Shown piece by piece: positions 29,922 through 38,612 of a DNA stretch of 39,223 nucleotides. This DNA is from a virus. The translations under genes and the position numbers were made by a program. Position 1 is the first letter of the stretch. The number at the start of each line of letters is the position of its first letter. The notes under the pieces are model-generated. The model was not told where the DNA came from. It searched no databases and worked only from the letters and a program-made list of their open reading frames with translations. The stretch is taken from positions 1-39,223 of IMG/VR virus record IMGVR_UViG_3300025466_000092; one strand, written 5' to 3'.

Positions 29922-32086
29922 TGGCCGCTGATAATCAGCAACAGGATACCACACAGTATACTCAGATTTATTCCTTAGCTGTTCCAGCGGGTATTAAAAG
30001 AGATGGTACTGTGTTTCAAAACGACCAGTACACCGATGGTGTATGGTGCAGATTTCAACGTGGGGACCCTAAGAAAATTGGTGGCTACCGCACGATATTT
30101 AATAGTCTAGTTGGCATCTACCGCGGTATGGTCGTGCAGCCATATAACGGCGTTAACTACATCTTCACTGGTAACTACCAAGAGCTCGATATATTTACCA
30201 CTGGCCTCTCATTGCCAGATGGCAGTGGCCCATTTACGGCCACAATTCTCCCAGGTACAAGCTACGTTAAGTTATTGTCTAATACCTCTACATCATTTGT
30301 AGTCGCTGGAAATCAGACAACAGTATTTCCAACGGGTACTAAGATCATCTTTTCCCAGACAGGTACACCGACCGTATACACAGTAAGTACCTCTGTATTC
30401 TCCACACCAAACACTACAGTAAATATATCCACTGGTACCATCATAGGTACCCCGACAACGGTATACATAGATAATGTGCCTGTGTTTACTGGGGACTTAG
30501 ATTATCAATCAGATCCTTCCGTTGGTAACTATCGGGTTACTTGGCAGTTTGACTCTCAGTTCAGCCCATCAGGCAACCAGCTATCCGTGTTTGCTCACCC
30601 AGGTTTAAATTTAACCAATATTGATAATGGTGTGCCAACTCAGGTATTAGTTGGTGGCATAACACCCACATCTGGAAACACCTGGACCTTCTCTGGTCTG
30701 TCTGACAGCGCAGGGTCCGCGCCAACATACAAGCCCATCAGCGTTGATGGTGGTGTATGCGTGCTTTATCCATTTATCTTTGTCTATGGCTCAGCGGGTT
30801 ACATTGCCAATAACAACGTCAGTACAACCTATGGCGACCAGACATTCTATGACTGGAACGGCCCATTAGCCAACCAGGTCAATGTGTCGTCATCCAAGAT
30901 TGTTAAGGGTATGCCTATGCGGGGAGGTACTAACGCACCCGCGGGTTTATTCTGGGCAACAGACTCACTTATTCGTGTTACCTTTACAGCAGCAACAGCT
31001 CCAATTTATTGGAACTATGATATTGTTTCCAGCCAGATCTCAATCATGTCCTCTAACTCCGTTGTGGAGATGGACGGCGTCTTCTACTGGTTAGGTATTG
31101 ACCGGTTTTATGCCTACAATGGTCAGGTAACGGTAGTACCAAATGATAAAAATATAAACTACCTATTTAATAACCTAAACTACGAGCAGCGTCAAAAGGT
31201 GTGGGCGACTAAGGTCCCACGCTACAATGAGATCTGGTTCTTTTATCCTAGAGGTACGGCGACGGAGTGCACAGACGCAATCATTTACAACGTAAAAGAT
31301 AAGCTATGGTACGACGCTGGGCAAGCAACTGGTGCTCAACGCTCATGTGGGTATACCACTGAGTTGTTTCCTACACCCATCTGGGCCGACTGGAACTATA
31401 ACACAATCTATGGTGCAGCCCAGACCGTTATTGCACACCCAGCTAGTCTAGCCGCACCAACTGCAAGTCAGTTTTATTTATATGGGGACCAGACACCCCA
31501 GTTCAGCCCTGGAGATAATGTAACCTTTACGACAGGCAATAGCTTTAACGCAACCTATCAAATAGTTTCCAGTCAGAACATTTATAATACTACCATTGGA
31601 ACCCCGGGCGTTACATTAGTAACATGCAGCACACCGTTCTCAATTACTGTCCTTCCCGGGCAGCAAGTATTTTATGTTACTGGTGGGTTTAATATTTGGC
31701 AGCATGAGTTTGGTGTTAATGAGATTGCGCTAAATGGCGAGGTTGCGATATACTCCAGCATTACTACCAGCGATATTAGTTGGTTAACTGGTAACCCAAG
31801 CCAAGACGCACTCCAAGGTGTTAATAGACGTATGCACCTACGACGAGTAGAGCCAAACTTCTTACAGACTGGAACGATGGCAATGACCATCCTTGGTCGT
31901 AAGTTTGCCTCTGGTCAGTCTGAGGAAAACTCTGGGCCATATTACTTTAACCAAGAGACAGGTAAGATTGACCTTCGCGTTGAGCATCGCCTAGTAAGGT
32001 TAAAGTTTGAGTCTAATGAGATTGATGGCAACTACGAGATGGGGCGTAACCTCATCACGGCTGAGTTTGGAGATGAACGTCCTTGA
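29921..32086 (+). CDS. Tail nozzle / DNA-stabilisation protein (P22 gp10-like)
   Basis: A 721-residue protein with repeated propeller-like blades: RDGTVFQNDQYTDGVWCRFQ and GGYRTIFNSLVGIYRGMVVQ at the N-terminus, then VLYPFIFVYGSAGYIANNN, FYDWNGPLANQVNVSSSKIV, FYWLGIDRFYAYNGQVTVVP, EIWFFYPRG and DAIIYNVKDKLWYDAG. These resemble P22 gp10-type tail hub and podovirus nozzle proteins, which close the channel below the adaptor. The order portal, adaptor, nozzle is that of SU10-like podoviruses. Stop TGA overlaps the TTG start of the next gene. Confidence 0.8.
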   Translation: MAADNQQQDTTQYTQIYSLAVPAGIKRDGTVFQNDQYTDGVWCRFQRGDPKKIGGYRTIFNSLVGIYRGMVVQPYNGVNYIFTGNYQELDIFTTGLSLPDGSGPFTATILPGTSYVKLLSNTSTSFVVAGNQTTVFPTGTKIIFSQTGTPTVYTVSTSVFSTPNTTVNISTGTIIGTPTTVYIDNVPVFTGDLDYQSDPSVGNYRVTWQFDSQFSPSGNQLSVFAHPGLNLTNIDNGVPTQVLVGGITPTSGNTWTFSGLSDSAGSAPTYKPISVDGGVCVLYPFIFVYGSAGYIANNNVSTTYGDQTFYDWNGPLANQVNVSSSKIVKGMPMRGGTNAPAGLFWATDSLIRVTFTAATAPIYWNYDIVSSQISIMSSNSVVEMDGVFYWLGIDRFYAYNGQVTVVPNDKNINYLFNNLNYEQRQKVWATKVPRYNEIWFFYPRGTATECTDAIIYNVKDKLWYDAGQATGAQRSCGYTTELFPTPIWADWNYNTIYGAAQTVIAHPASLAAPTASQFYLYGDQTPQFSPGDNVTFTTGNSFNATYQIVSSQNIYNTTIGTPGVTLVTCSTPFSITVLPGQQVFYVTGGFNIWQHEFGVNEIALNGEVAIYSSITTSDISWLTGNPSQDALQGVNRRMHLRRVEPNFLQTGTMAMTILGRKFASGQSEENSGPYYFNQETGKIDLRVEHRLVRLKFESNEIDGNYEMGRNLITAEFGDERP

Positions 32087-32355
32087 CCACCCCACTTCTT
32101 AAAAACACCATACAGCAGTACTTCCCGTGTGTGCCAGATTATATGAGCTGGGATGACTTTAATGGTAACCTAGCAATTCACTACGGCCAAGAACCAATGA
32201 TGTTTGCCCCCGAAGAAAATTGGCAGTCAGTAGCACAGAATATGTCACAGATGCACGTATTTGCGGCGTACCCAGTGCCTAGCCCAAAAGAGTTTGCCAC
32301 GTGGCAGGACTGGGCCAGAGAGTTTACTTTAATCGTCAATGGCCCATCAATTTAG
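32083..32355 (+). CDS. Hypothetical 90-aa protein (TTG start)
   Basis: Unrecognised 90-residue protein read from TTG, which overlaps the nozzle stop (TTGA). Contains a tyrosine/tryptophan-rich body (YFPCVPDYMSWDDFNGNLAI, FATWQDWAREFTLIVNG). Last gene of its unit; a hairpin and late element 8 overlap or follow its stop within a few bases. Coupling to the nozzle suggests a tail role, but nothing shows it. Confidence 0.68.
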   Translation: MTTPLLKNTIQQYFPCVPDYMSWDDFNGNLAIHYGQEPMMFAPEENWQSVAQNMSQMHVFAAYPVPSPKEFATWQDWAREFTLIVNGPSI

Positions 32356-32376
32356 GGCGTAAAGTAGCTCTTTTTT
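32354..32376 (+). terminator. Terminator after nozzle unit
   Basis: AGGGC (32354-32358) pairs with GCTCT (32367-32371), one G-T pair, around GTAAAGTA; six Ts (32371-32376) follow and merge into late element 8. Very like the hairpin before copy 7 (both have GGGCGTAAA). Confidence 0.6.
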
Positions 32377-32404
32377 GCATTAATATAGATATAGATATAG
32401 ATAT
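32374..32404 (+). promoter_or_regulatory. Late element copy 8 with hexamer repeat
   Basis: Core TTTGCATTAATAT at 32374-32386, followed by a tandem ATATAG repeat (three units, 32384-32401) in place of the AAGTATG of other copies, then AAAGGAAA before the 49-aa gene. Opens the last unit, including the giant internal protein. Confidence 0.75.
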
Positions 32405-32422
32405 CAACACAAAGGAAATATC

Positions 32423-32572
32423 ATGCACGGACAACAAACAATGAAATACCTGAACGACAAAGCGGTATCTGACGCTATGTTAGCTAAGCATCAAAAAGAT
32501 CAAATTGATCCAGTGTTTGCAAAAGCTGCAGAGGAAGCAATTGCCGCCCGCGTAAAAAATATCACTGAGTAA
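32423..32572 (+). CDS. Hypothetical 49-aa protein
   Basis: A 49-codon gene starting MHGQQTMKYLNDKAVSDAML and ending RVKNITE, mostly helical and Ala/Lys-rich. A strong ribosome site (AAAGGAAA) precedes it, and its stop directly abuts the next ATG. It is the first gene of the last unit. Function unknown. Confidence 0.68.
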   Translation: MHGQQTMKYLNDKAVSDAMLAKHQKDQIDPVFAKAAEEAIAARVKNITE

Positions 32573-32995
32573 ATGTCTCATCCTTTAACAGATGCTTCTG
32601 GCCGCATGTCGGAACAGGAAATCTTTAGGCACTCCCCAGAGATAAAGAAATCCGGTGAAGACTGGAAAAAGATGTACGCCCAGGTTCACAAGCTGTTAGA
32701 TACAAACCAAGTACGTGGTATTCGCCACGGAAACTCTTTGTTTTTCTATTTGATTGAAGAGCCAAAAAAGGCACGCATATTTTTTGTTAACGCGGATGTA
32801 CCAAAGAATTTCTTACGTAATCTACAAGAGTTTGCTAAGGCGATGCACGCCGCAGGATTTACTTCTGTGTATGGATTTACAGATGATTTACCAACAGTAA
32901 GAGCTATTCAGCATTTAGGGTATAATGCGGTTATTGAAGATACCGGACTGCATCCAGTTCACCATCAGACCTACAAGGTGTCTATAAGTGTCTGA
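32573..32995 (+). CDS. Possible GNAT-fold protein (140 aa)
   Basis: A 140-residue protein. The order basic helix (EDWKKMYAQVHKLLDTNQVR), strand hairpin (RHGNSLFFYLIEEPKKARIF), helix (NFLRNLQEFAKAMHAAGFTS) and VYGFTDDLPTVRAIQHLGYNAVIED resembles acetyltransferase-like proteins in phages, with the usual AIQHLGY near the C-terminus. No clear acetyl-CoA P-loop (QxxGxG/A) is seen, so it may be a structural relative without activity. It overlaps the GTG start of the giant gene by 8 bases. Confidence 0.62.
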   Translation: MSHPLTDASGRMSEQEIFRHSPEIKKSGEDWKKMYAQVHKLLDTNQVRGIRHGNSLFFYLIEEPKKARIFFVNADVPKNFLRNLQEFAKAMHAAGFTSVYGFTDDLPTVRAIQHLGYNAVIEDTGLHPVHHQTYKVSISV

Positions 32996-35900
32996 TCCAG
33001 GGAAAGAATTATCAAACTTTGGTACTTCAATTACTCAATCTGCACAAGGAATTGTGTCTGATGTTGGGTCATTTTCTGCGTCGGTAGGCTCATCATTTAA
33101 GCAGATTACCAATAAGCCTCTTCCACTTATTGAGGCCATAGCATTAACGTATATGTTGGGGCCTTCGGGTTTGGCACTTGCTGATACAGCCGGAGCGGCA
33201 ATTATTGCGTCCGCAGCGGTAAGCGCGGCAAATGGTGGCAACATACAACAAATTGCGTTGTCTGCTGCATCAGCATACGCAGCAGCAAACGCCGGTAATA
33301 TGGCAGGTAATTTAGCCGCCAGCACCGCAATGGATTATGGATTTAGTGGAACCACAGCCTCGGTACTAAAAACAATTGTTACGAGTGCCTCAGCACCCGC
33401 CGCAGCTGCAGCGCTTAGTGGGAAGTCACTAGACCAAATATTAATAAGCGGCGCCGCAGGTGCTGTGTCTGGCGCGGTCCAGTCTCAATTAGCAACACTT
33501 AAGAACTCCGATGGTAGCGCCATGTTTGATAAGGGAAGCCTTAGCTCAACATTAGTTGCTACCGCCTCCAACGCGGCGGCAAAGGCAATATTAGGTGGAA
33601 AAAGCATTGGTGATGCTATTGCCCAGTCTAGTGTATTATCAGCAACAAGCTGGGGCATCAACCAGGCCTCCGCGGCAATCAAGGACACCTTTAACCAGTT
33701 AACCACAAAGTCAACTGCCTTAACAGATGCCGTCTCCCAAGCTAATACTTTACAGACAACAGCAACAAACTATTACAACCAGACACTTAGTCCACTTGAG
33801 GCAACAGCCCAGCAAGAGTTTGATAGCCTAAACACTATCGCTGGACAGTTTACCACGGAGAAGGCACAGTACGATAGTCAGTTTGCTACCGGGTACACAC
33901 CAGCGTTAAACGCCTATGATAGCGCAAAAGCAAACTGGACCTCAGGATTAAACTGGTTGGCAAGTCAGCCTGGATATAACTATTCATCCGCGTCATGGTA
34001 TTTTAATAATTCAACATCCGGGTATACATACAACCGTTGGATAGCCCCCTGGATTGCTGCAGGAAATAACTTAACCACACAGTACAATTTATTACTGCCA
34101 ACGGTTGATGCTTTAAATAAAAGTGCTGCCCAGTATAATAGCGGGGTTGATGTATTTGGCAAAACAATGACGCAGTTGTCAGATGTAAAAACAACTTACC
34201 AAGGCTATGTGGATCAAGTAACCACTGCGGCAGATACGGCAAAATCCCTATCTACCGATGTGAATAATTTAACAACCCAGCTTGGCCAACAAACAGCAGA
34301 ACTTAATGCAAATGAAGCAACGGCTGTTAACGAGTTAGTTAAAAACGCGGCAGACTTAGCAGTAAACCAAATTATTGACCAGACCAATGTTAATAAACTG
34401 GTGTCCCCAGAGGCTATTGCACAATACAATGAAGATACCGCCAATGGTGTGAGCCGTGTTGATGCCTTTGCTAACGCACAAAATACAGATATTACTGTGC
34501 GCGTTGGCGATATGCCAGAGTCAGTACAGCAGGCATTTAATTCACTTGTTCAGTCAGGTGATACACCATCTGCTGCGGTGGCAATTGCCGACCAAGTTAA
34601 TAAAATGCCGACAGTGGCCCAAGACGCATTTAATAACGCACTACAAGATGGTATTAGTAGCACACAAGCACTATCAGATGCCCAGACAGTGGCGGCGTTA
34701 ACACCAGCGCAGCAAGCACTATACAGTACCGCATACGGGCAAAATAACAGCGTCAGTACAGCAATTAGCAACGTACAGGAATACGCCACATTAGATTCTC
34801 AGCAGCAGCATATATTTAATGCTGCATTGAATCAAGGAACCGCCGTAAGTGGCTCTTTGGAAAATGCTCAAAATTTTGCAGCATTAGATAAAACACAGCA
34901 AGACATTGTTACGTCATCCATGGTGCAGGGTGGTACCGTTGCTAATGCCTTTACTGATGTGCAGAACTACAATAAGATGTCGCCAAACGAGCAGTCAGTA
35001 TTTGATGCGGCAACTAAAGAGGGACTAACTGTAAATCAGTCCTTTACTAATACTTCTGATTTTACAGGATTAAACTCCACTCAGCAAGAGGTATTTAGTA
35101 AAGCATTGACGGCTGGTGTAAATACCACCGACGCATTATCTGCAGCACCTACTATCGCTGGAGAGTCAAGTATCTCCCAAGAAACTTACTTTAAGTCTTT
35201 AGCCCAAGGTGTTAGTAACACTGAAGCATTGAGTACATCAGCCTCAGTAAATGAAATGGCAGCTAAGGACCAGACCCTATTTAGTCAGGTTGTTAGCTCT
35301 GGTGTAGATATAAGAGATGCACTGACAACAACGCCTACGCTATCAAGTCAGTCTGATATTGCGCAGAAGGCGTACTTTAACTCGTTGTCCGAAGGGCAAA
35401 ATAACTCATCGGCGTTAAACACATCATCATCAGTAAATGCGATGAGTGACAGCCAGCAGAGTATGTTTAGCAAGATATCAAATACTGGTGTATCTACATC
35501 TGACGCATTGGTTGCGGCACCAACCATTAATAGCTCTTCTGATATAGCAAAATCTGCATACTTTGACTCGTTGAAATCTGGAACAGATAGTAATGCTGCT
35601 GTAGCAGCTCTTCATACAGATGAGACAATTAATAAATTTAGTACTACAGCACAGGCTGCATTTAGTAAGGCATATCAAGAAAATCCAGATTTAAACGCAG
35701 CAGTGGCTTCTGCTTCATCTGTAAACTCAATGACTACCTCACAACAAGAAATGTTTAGTAAGGTACTTGATACAGGTCTTACAACTAGAGAAGCCCTGAC
35801 AAGTGCTCCAGTTTTAACTTCTGCTTCTGATATTGCACAAAATTCATTTTTTAACTCTTTGACTGAGGGTAAAAATAGCGTGGCTGCATTAAATACAGCC

Positions 35901-38612
35901 TCTGGAGTAAACAGTCTAAGTACATTAAATCAAGATTATTACCAATCGGGTACAAATCTTGGATTAGATACTGCTAGTGCTTTAGCGTACGCACCAAAGA
36001 TTTCAGCATTGAGTACTACAGCACAACAAACATTCTACAGTGATGCAAAAAATGGTGTTGGACTAGACGCAGCATTTACAAGTGCCTCACAGATTAATAA
36101 TCTTACCCAGTCACAACAGGCGTCATACGAGAACGCGATTAGTAAAGGGCTGGATACCACACAAGCACTAACCGTTGCAAACAATGCTAGTATGTTAAAT
36201 CTAAATGCTCAAAACGGATACATTGAGCAGGTTAGATCTAATGTTCCGACTACTACAGCAGATGTACTGTCAACTACTTTAGGTCAAATATTTGGTACAA
36301 GTACTGCTCCAACAAATATTAATACCCCAAGTACTTTGACAGACCCTGCGGCCATTGCGTACTACAACTCGCAGATGTCTAAGCCGGGTGCAGACCCAGT
36401 ATCTGTTGCTGCAACTGCCGCAAATGTTCAGGCGTATAACGCACTAGATCCGTCAAGCAAAGCCGCGTATAACGAACTTGTTAAAATACCTGGGGCAACA
36501 CCCGCTACAGCATTGGCTGAAACAAAGCAAATGGTTATAGCCTATAACCAACAACAACAAGATAACGCAGTTATCGCTGGAAAAGATACTTTTGTAAATA
36601 ATGCTGGTCAAGTCACTCCTGTAGGAAGTTATTCTTCTGTTACAGTTAACCAAGGGCAAACAACTTCTGAAACAATTAAACCTGTTAGTAGTCAGCCTAA
36701 TGCAGACGGATCAACAACAACAAAATTTTCAGATGGTTCCGTTGAAACTATTAAAGACGGTGTTGTTACAAATTACACACCAGCAAAAACAACTTCTGTT
36801 GCTAGTTTTGGGGATGCTACAGGCCCCTTAGGAGCAAATGCGGCATTATGGGGGACAGGAGCAGGTACTGCAGGTGGTGCAGCTTTAAATTCACAAAATA
36901 GCCTGTATACCCCATTATCTTTTGGTGGAGCAACTAAAACATATTATGGTGGTGATGGCGAAGTATACAGCCTTGTAAACATAAATGGTAAAGATGTTTT
37001 ACAACAAAATACAAATAAAGAAGTAATCATACCGATTGATTTAACAAAATTAGACCCAACAACAGGAGCGTTAATTGTTCCTAAAACGGTTGACCCAACG
37101 GTGCCTAAGACAATTCCGACCACAGGAGCCCCGGGAGGTGGTGGTAGTAATGCAGGGTCTGGAGCAACAGGCACAGCAGGAGCTCCTGGAGCACCAAGCG
37201 CCGGTGGAACTGCAACGGCTCCTGAAAGTGGTTCAACAGGGGCGGTAGATGTTTTAGCTGTCTATCAAAACTTATTAAACAATTTGTACGCCCCAGGGTC
37301 AACTGGAAGTGGTGGAACGCCAACAATAGCTCCTGTATTATCAGCAACCGGTACAGGTACTAGCTCTGTTACTACTGCGATTCCTGTTGGTCAAACAACA
37401 GACAGTCAAGGAAATATAACAACATTGTTTAGTGACGGATCTTCCAAAACAGTTAGCAGTACAGGATCGTTGGTAAACTCGACAGCAGCTGGAACGGGTG
37501 CCAAAATAAGCAGTACAGCAACTGGAACCGGTGCAGGTACAACAGGCACGGGAACGGGCACTGGAACGACAGGAACAGGCTCAGGAGCGACAGGCACTGG
37601 AACAGGTACCACGGGTACAGGAACAGGTACCGGGACCGGTACAGGCTCTGGTAGTGGTTCAGGCACAGGCACTGGGACAGGTACAGGAACAGGATATACT
37701 ACATCGGGTTATGGGTACTCATTAGCGCAGCCACAAACAGGAGCGGGCTCATTAACTAACCTAGTAGGTACATTAGGTGGTGGTAAACAGGCCACATTAG
37801 AAGGCCTTCCAACAACACAAGAAACAGTATCACCGGGGACAAACATGGTATACACACCAGACACAGGAGTAGGAGCAATGCCAGCAATTATGCCGCAACA
37901 ATTCGCATCCGGAGGCAGCACGTCTGCGTCGGATTTAACCGGAGGGACATATAACCCTATCGGACAAACTAGCACAGGTCTCGATGTATTGACACCGGCA
38001 ATTGCAGCAGCCCATAAGGCTCAGCTATTAGGTATGCCGACAATAACAAATGAATCTACAGCACCTTTGTTTGCCACACAGTATAGCCAAGCTCCGGTAC
38101 AGTCTCTTTCAGAGACAGTAAATCCAAATAAAATGGCGGAAGGTGGTGGATTGCCAGAGCCAACATATAACTATACACAAACCGGGTTTCCGCATATGTC
38201 CCCGTCTATTGCTAGAGCAAAACCTCCCGTTGGTTTAATGGGTCTACCAGGACATGCCTTTGGCGACCTTAGTGGTCGACTGGTTGGTATGCCGCAAGGT
38301 CATGCAGAGGGTGGTGAGATCGAAGATCACAACCCAGAATTTTATTCAGAGGGAGGACTGCAGCACTTTGTTCAAGGTGGTGGCACCGGCACATCTGATT
38401 CGGTACCAGCGATGTTGGCCAATGGTGAGTTTGTATTACCAGCTGATATTGTATCCGGTTTAGGAAACGGCAGCAATGACGCTGGCGCCCAAATTTTAGA
38501 CCAATTTTTAAAAGCAATTCGCTCACATAAGCAAAGTAATAAACCGGAAGATTTACCACCAGACAGTAAAGGCCCGTTGGGCTATCTCTTAGAAGCAAAA
38601 AGGAAAGCATAA
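32988..38612 (+). CDS. Giant internal virion / ejection protein (1874 aa) with 31-residue repeats
   Basis: A 1874-residue protein from a GTG start inside the end of the preceding gene. Residues 1-235 are Ala-rich and hydrophobic helices (LPLIEAIALTYMLGPSGLAL), which could enter membranes. Residues about 240-500 are coiled coil. Residues 509-1069 (34512-36194) are about eighteen degenerate 31-residue repeats, each roughly L-x4-Q-x2-F-x6-G-x4-AL-x2-A. A Thr/Gly-rich linker follows (1512-1570, long GTGTG runs). The C-terminal 120 residues carry SEGGLQHFVQGGGTGTSDSV and MLANGEFVLPADIV, a motif known from tape-measure and internal proteins. Likely ejected with the DNA or lining the channel; no lytic transglycosylase motif seen. 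Confidence 0.8.
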   Translation: MSDPGKELSNFGTSITQSAQGIVSDVGSFSASVGSSFKQITNKPLPLIEAIALTYMLGPSGLALADTAGAAIIASAAVSAANGGNIQQIALSAASAYAAANAGNMAGNLAASTAMDYGFSGTTASVLKTIVTSASAPAAAAALSGKSLDQILISGAAGAVSGAVQSQLATLKNSDGSAMFDKGSLSSTLVATASNAAAKAILGGKSIGDAIAQSSVLSATSWGINQASAAIKDTFNQLTTKSTALTDAVSQANTLQTTATNYYNQTLSPLEATAQQEFDSLNTIAGQFTTEKAQYDSQFATGYTPALNAYDSAKANWTSGLNWLASQPGYNYSSASWYFNNSTSGYTYNRWIAPWIAAGNNLTTQYNLLLPTVDALNKSAAQYNSGVDVFGKTMTQLSDVKTTYQGYVDQVTTAADTAKSLSTDVNNLTTQLGQQTAELNANEATAVNELVKNAADLAVNQIIDQTNVNKLVSPEAIAQYNEDTANGVSRVDAFANAQNTDITVRVGDMPESVQQAFNSLVQSGDTPSAAVAIADQVNKMPTVAQDAFNNALQDGISSTQALSDAQTVAALTPAQQALYSTAYGQNNSVSTAISNVQEYATLDSQQQHIFNAALNQGTAVSGSLENAQNFAALDKTQQDIVTSSMVQGGTVANAFTDVQNYNKMSPNEQSVFDAATKEGLTVNQSFTNTSDFTGLNSTQQEVFSKALTAGVNTTDALSAAPTIAGESSISQETYFKSLAQGVSNTEALSTSASVNEMAAKDQTLFSQVVSSGVDIRDALTTTPTLSSQSDIAQKAYFNSLSEGQNNSSALNTSSSVNAMSDSQQSMFSKISNTGVSTSDALVAAPTINSSSDIAKSAYFDSLKSGTDSNAAVAALHTDETINKFSTTAQAAFSKAYQENPDLNAAVASASSVNSMTTSQQEMFSKVLDTGLTTREALTSAPVLTSASDIAQNSFFNSLTEGKNSVAALNTASGVNSLSTLNQDYYQSGTNLGLDTASALAYAPKISALSTTAQQTFYSDAKNGVGLDAAFTSASQINNLTQSQQASYENAISKGLDTTQALTVANNASMLNLNAQNGYIEQVRSNVPTTTADVLSTTLGQIFGTSTAPTNINTPSTLTDPAAIAYYNSQMSKPGADPVSVAATAANVQAYNALDPSSKAAYNELVKIPGATPATALAETKQMVIAYNQQQQDNAVIAGKDTFVNNAGQVTPVGSYSSVTVNQGQTTSETIKPVSSQPNADGSTTTKFSDGSVETIKDGVVTNYTPAKTTSVASFGDATGPLGANAALWGTGAGTAGGAALNSQNSLYTPLSFGGATKTYYGGDGEVYSLVNINGKDVLQQNTNKEVIIPIDLTKLDPTTGALIVPKTVDPTVPKTIPTTGAPGGGGSNAGSGATGTAGAPGAPSAGGTATAPESGSTGAVDVLAVYQNLLNNLYAPGSTGSGGTPTIAPVLSATGTGTSSVTTAIPVGQTTDSQGNITTLFSDGSSKTVSSTGSLVNSTAAGTGAKISSTATGTGAGTTGTGTGTGTTGTGSGATGTGTGTTGTGTGTGTGTGSGSGSGTGTGTGTGTGYTTSGYGYSLAQPQTGAGSLTNLVGTLGGGKQATLEGLPTTQETVSPGTNMVYTPDTGVGAMPAIMPQQFASGGSTSASDLTGGTYNPIGQTSTGLDVLTPAIAAAHKAQLLGMPTITNESTAPLFATQYSQAPVQSLSETVNPNKMAEGGGLPEPTYNYTQTGFPHMSPSIARAKPPVGLMGLPGHAFGDLSGRLVGMPQGHAEGGEIEDHNPEFYSEGGLQHFVQGGGTGTSDSVPAMLANGEFVLPADIVSGLGNGSNDAGAQILDQFLKAIRSHKQSNKPEDLPPDSKGPLGYLLEAKRKA
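34512..36194 (+). repeat. Protein-coding array of about 18 31-residue repeats
   Basis: Consecutive units in the giant protein, each 29-33 residues (first seven nearly all exactly 31), for example MPTVAQDAFNNALQDGISST and LDSQQQHIFNAALNQGTAVS as unit openings. Units 8, 10, 12 and 15 begin with an S-I-S or SDIA variant of the opening, and from there a two-unit alternation appears. Each unit should fold as a helix pair, making a superhelical solenoid of about 560 residues. Confidence 0.75.
37521..37695 (+). repeat. Low-complexity Thr-Gly coding repeat
   Basis: Irregular tandem hexamers of the type GGNACN code for an alternating Gly-Thr run with a few Ser, Ala and Ile, between the repeat array and the C-terminal domain of the giant protein. 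Probably a flexible linker; prone to length change by slippage. Confidence 0.7.

Noticed and set aside
37521-37695. Reading the Gly-Thr run as a frameshifted separate gene (plus-strand frame at 37531)
   Set aside because: Low-complexity hexamers keep several frames open at once; only the frame of the giant protein continues into a recognisable C-terminal domain.
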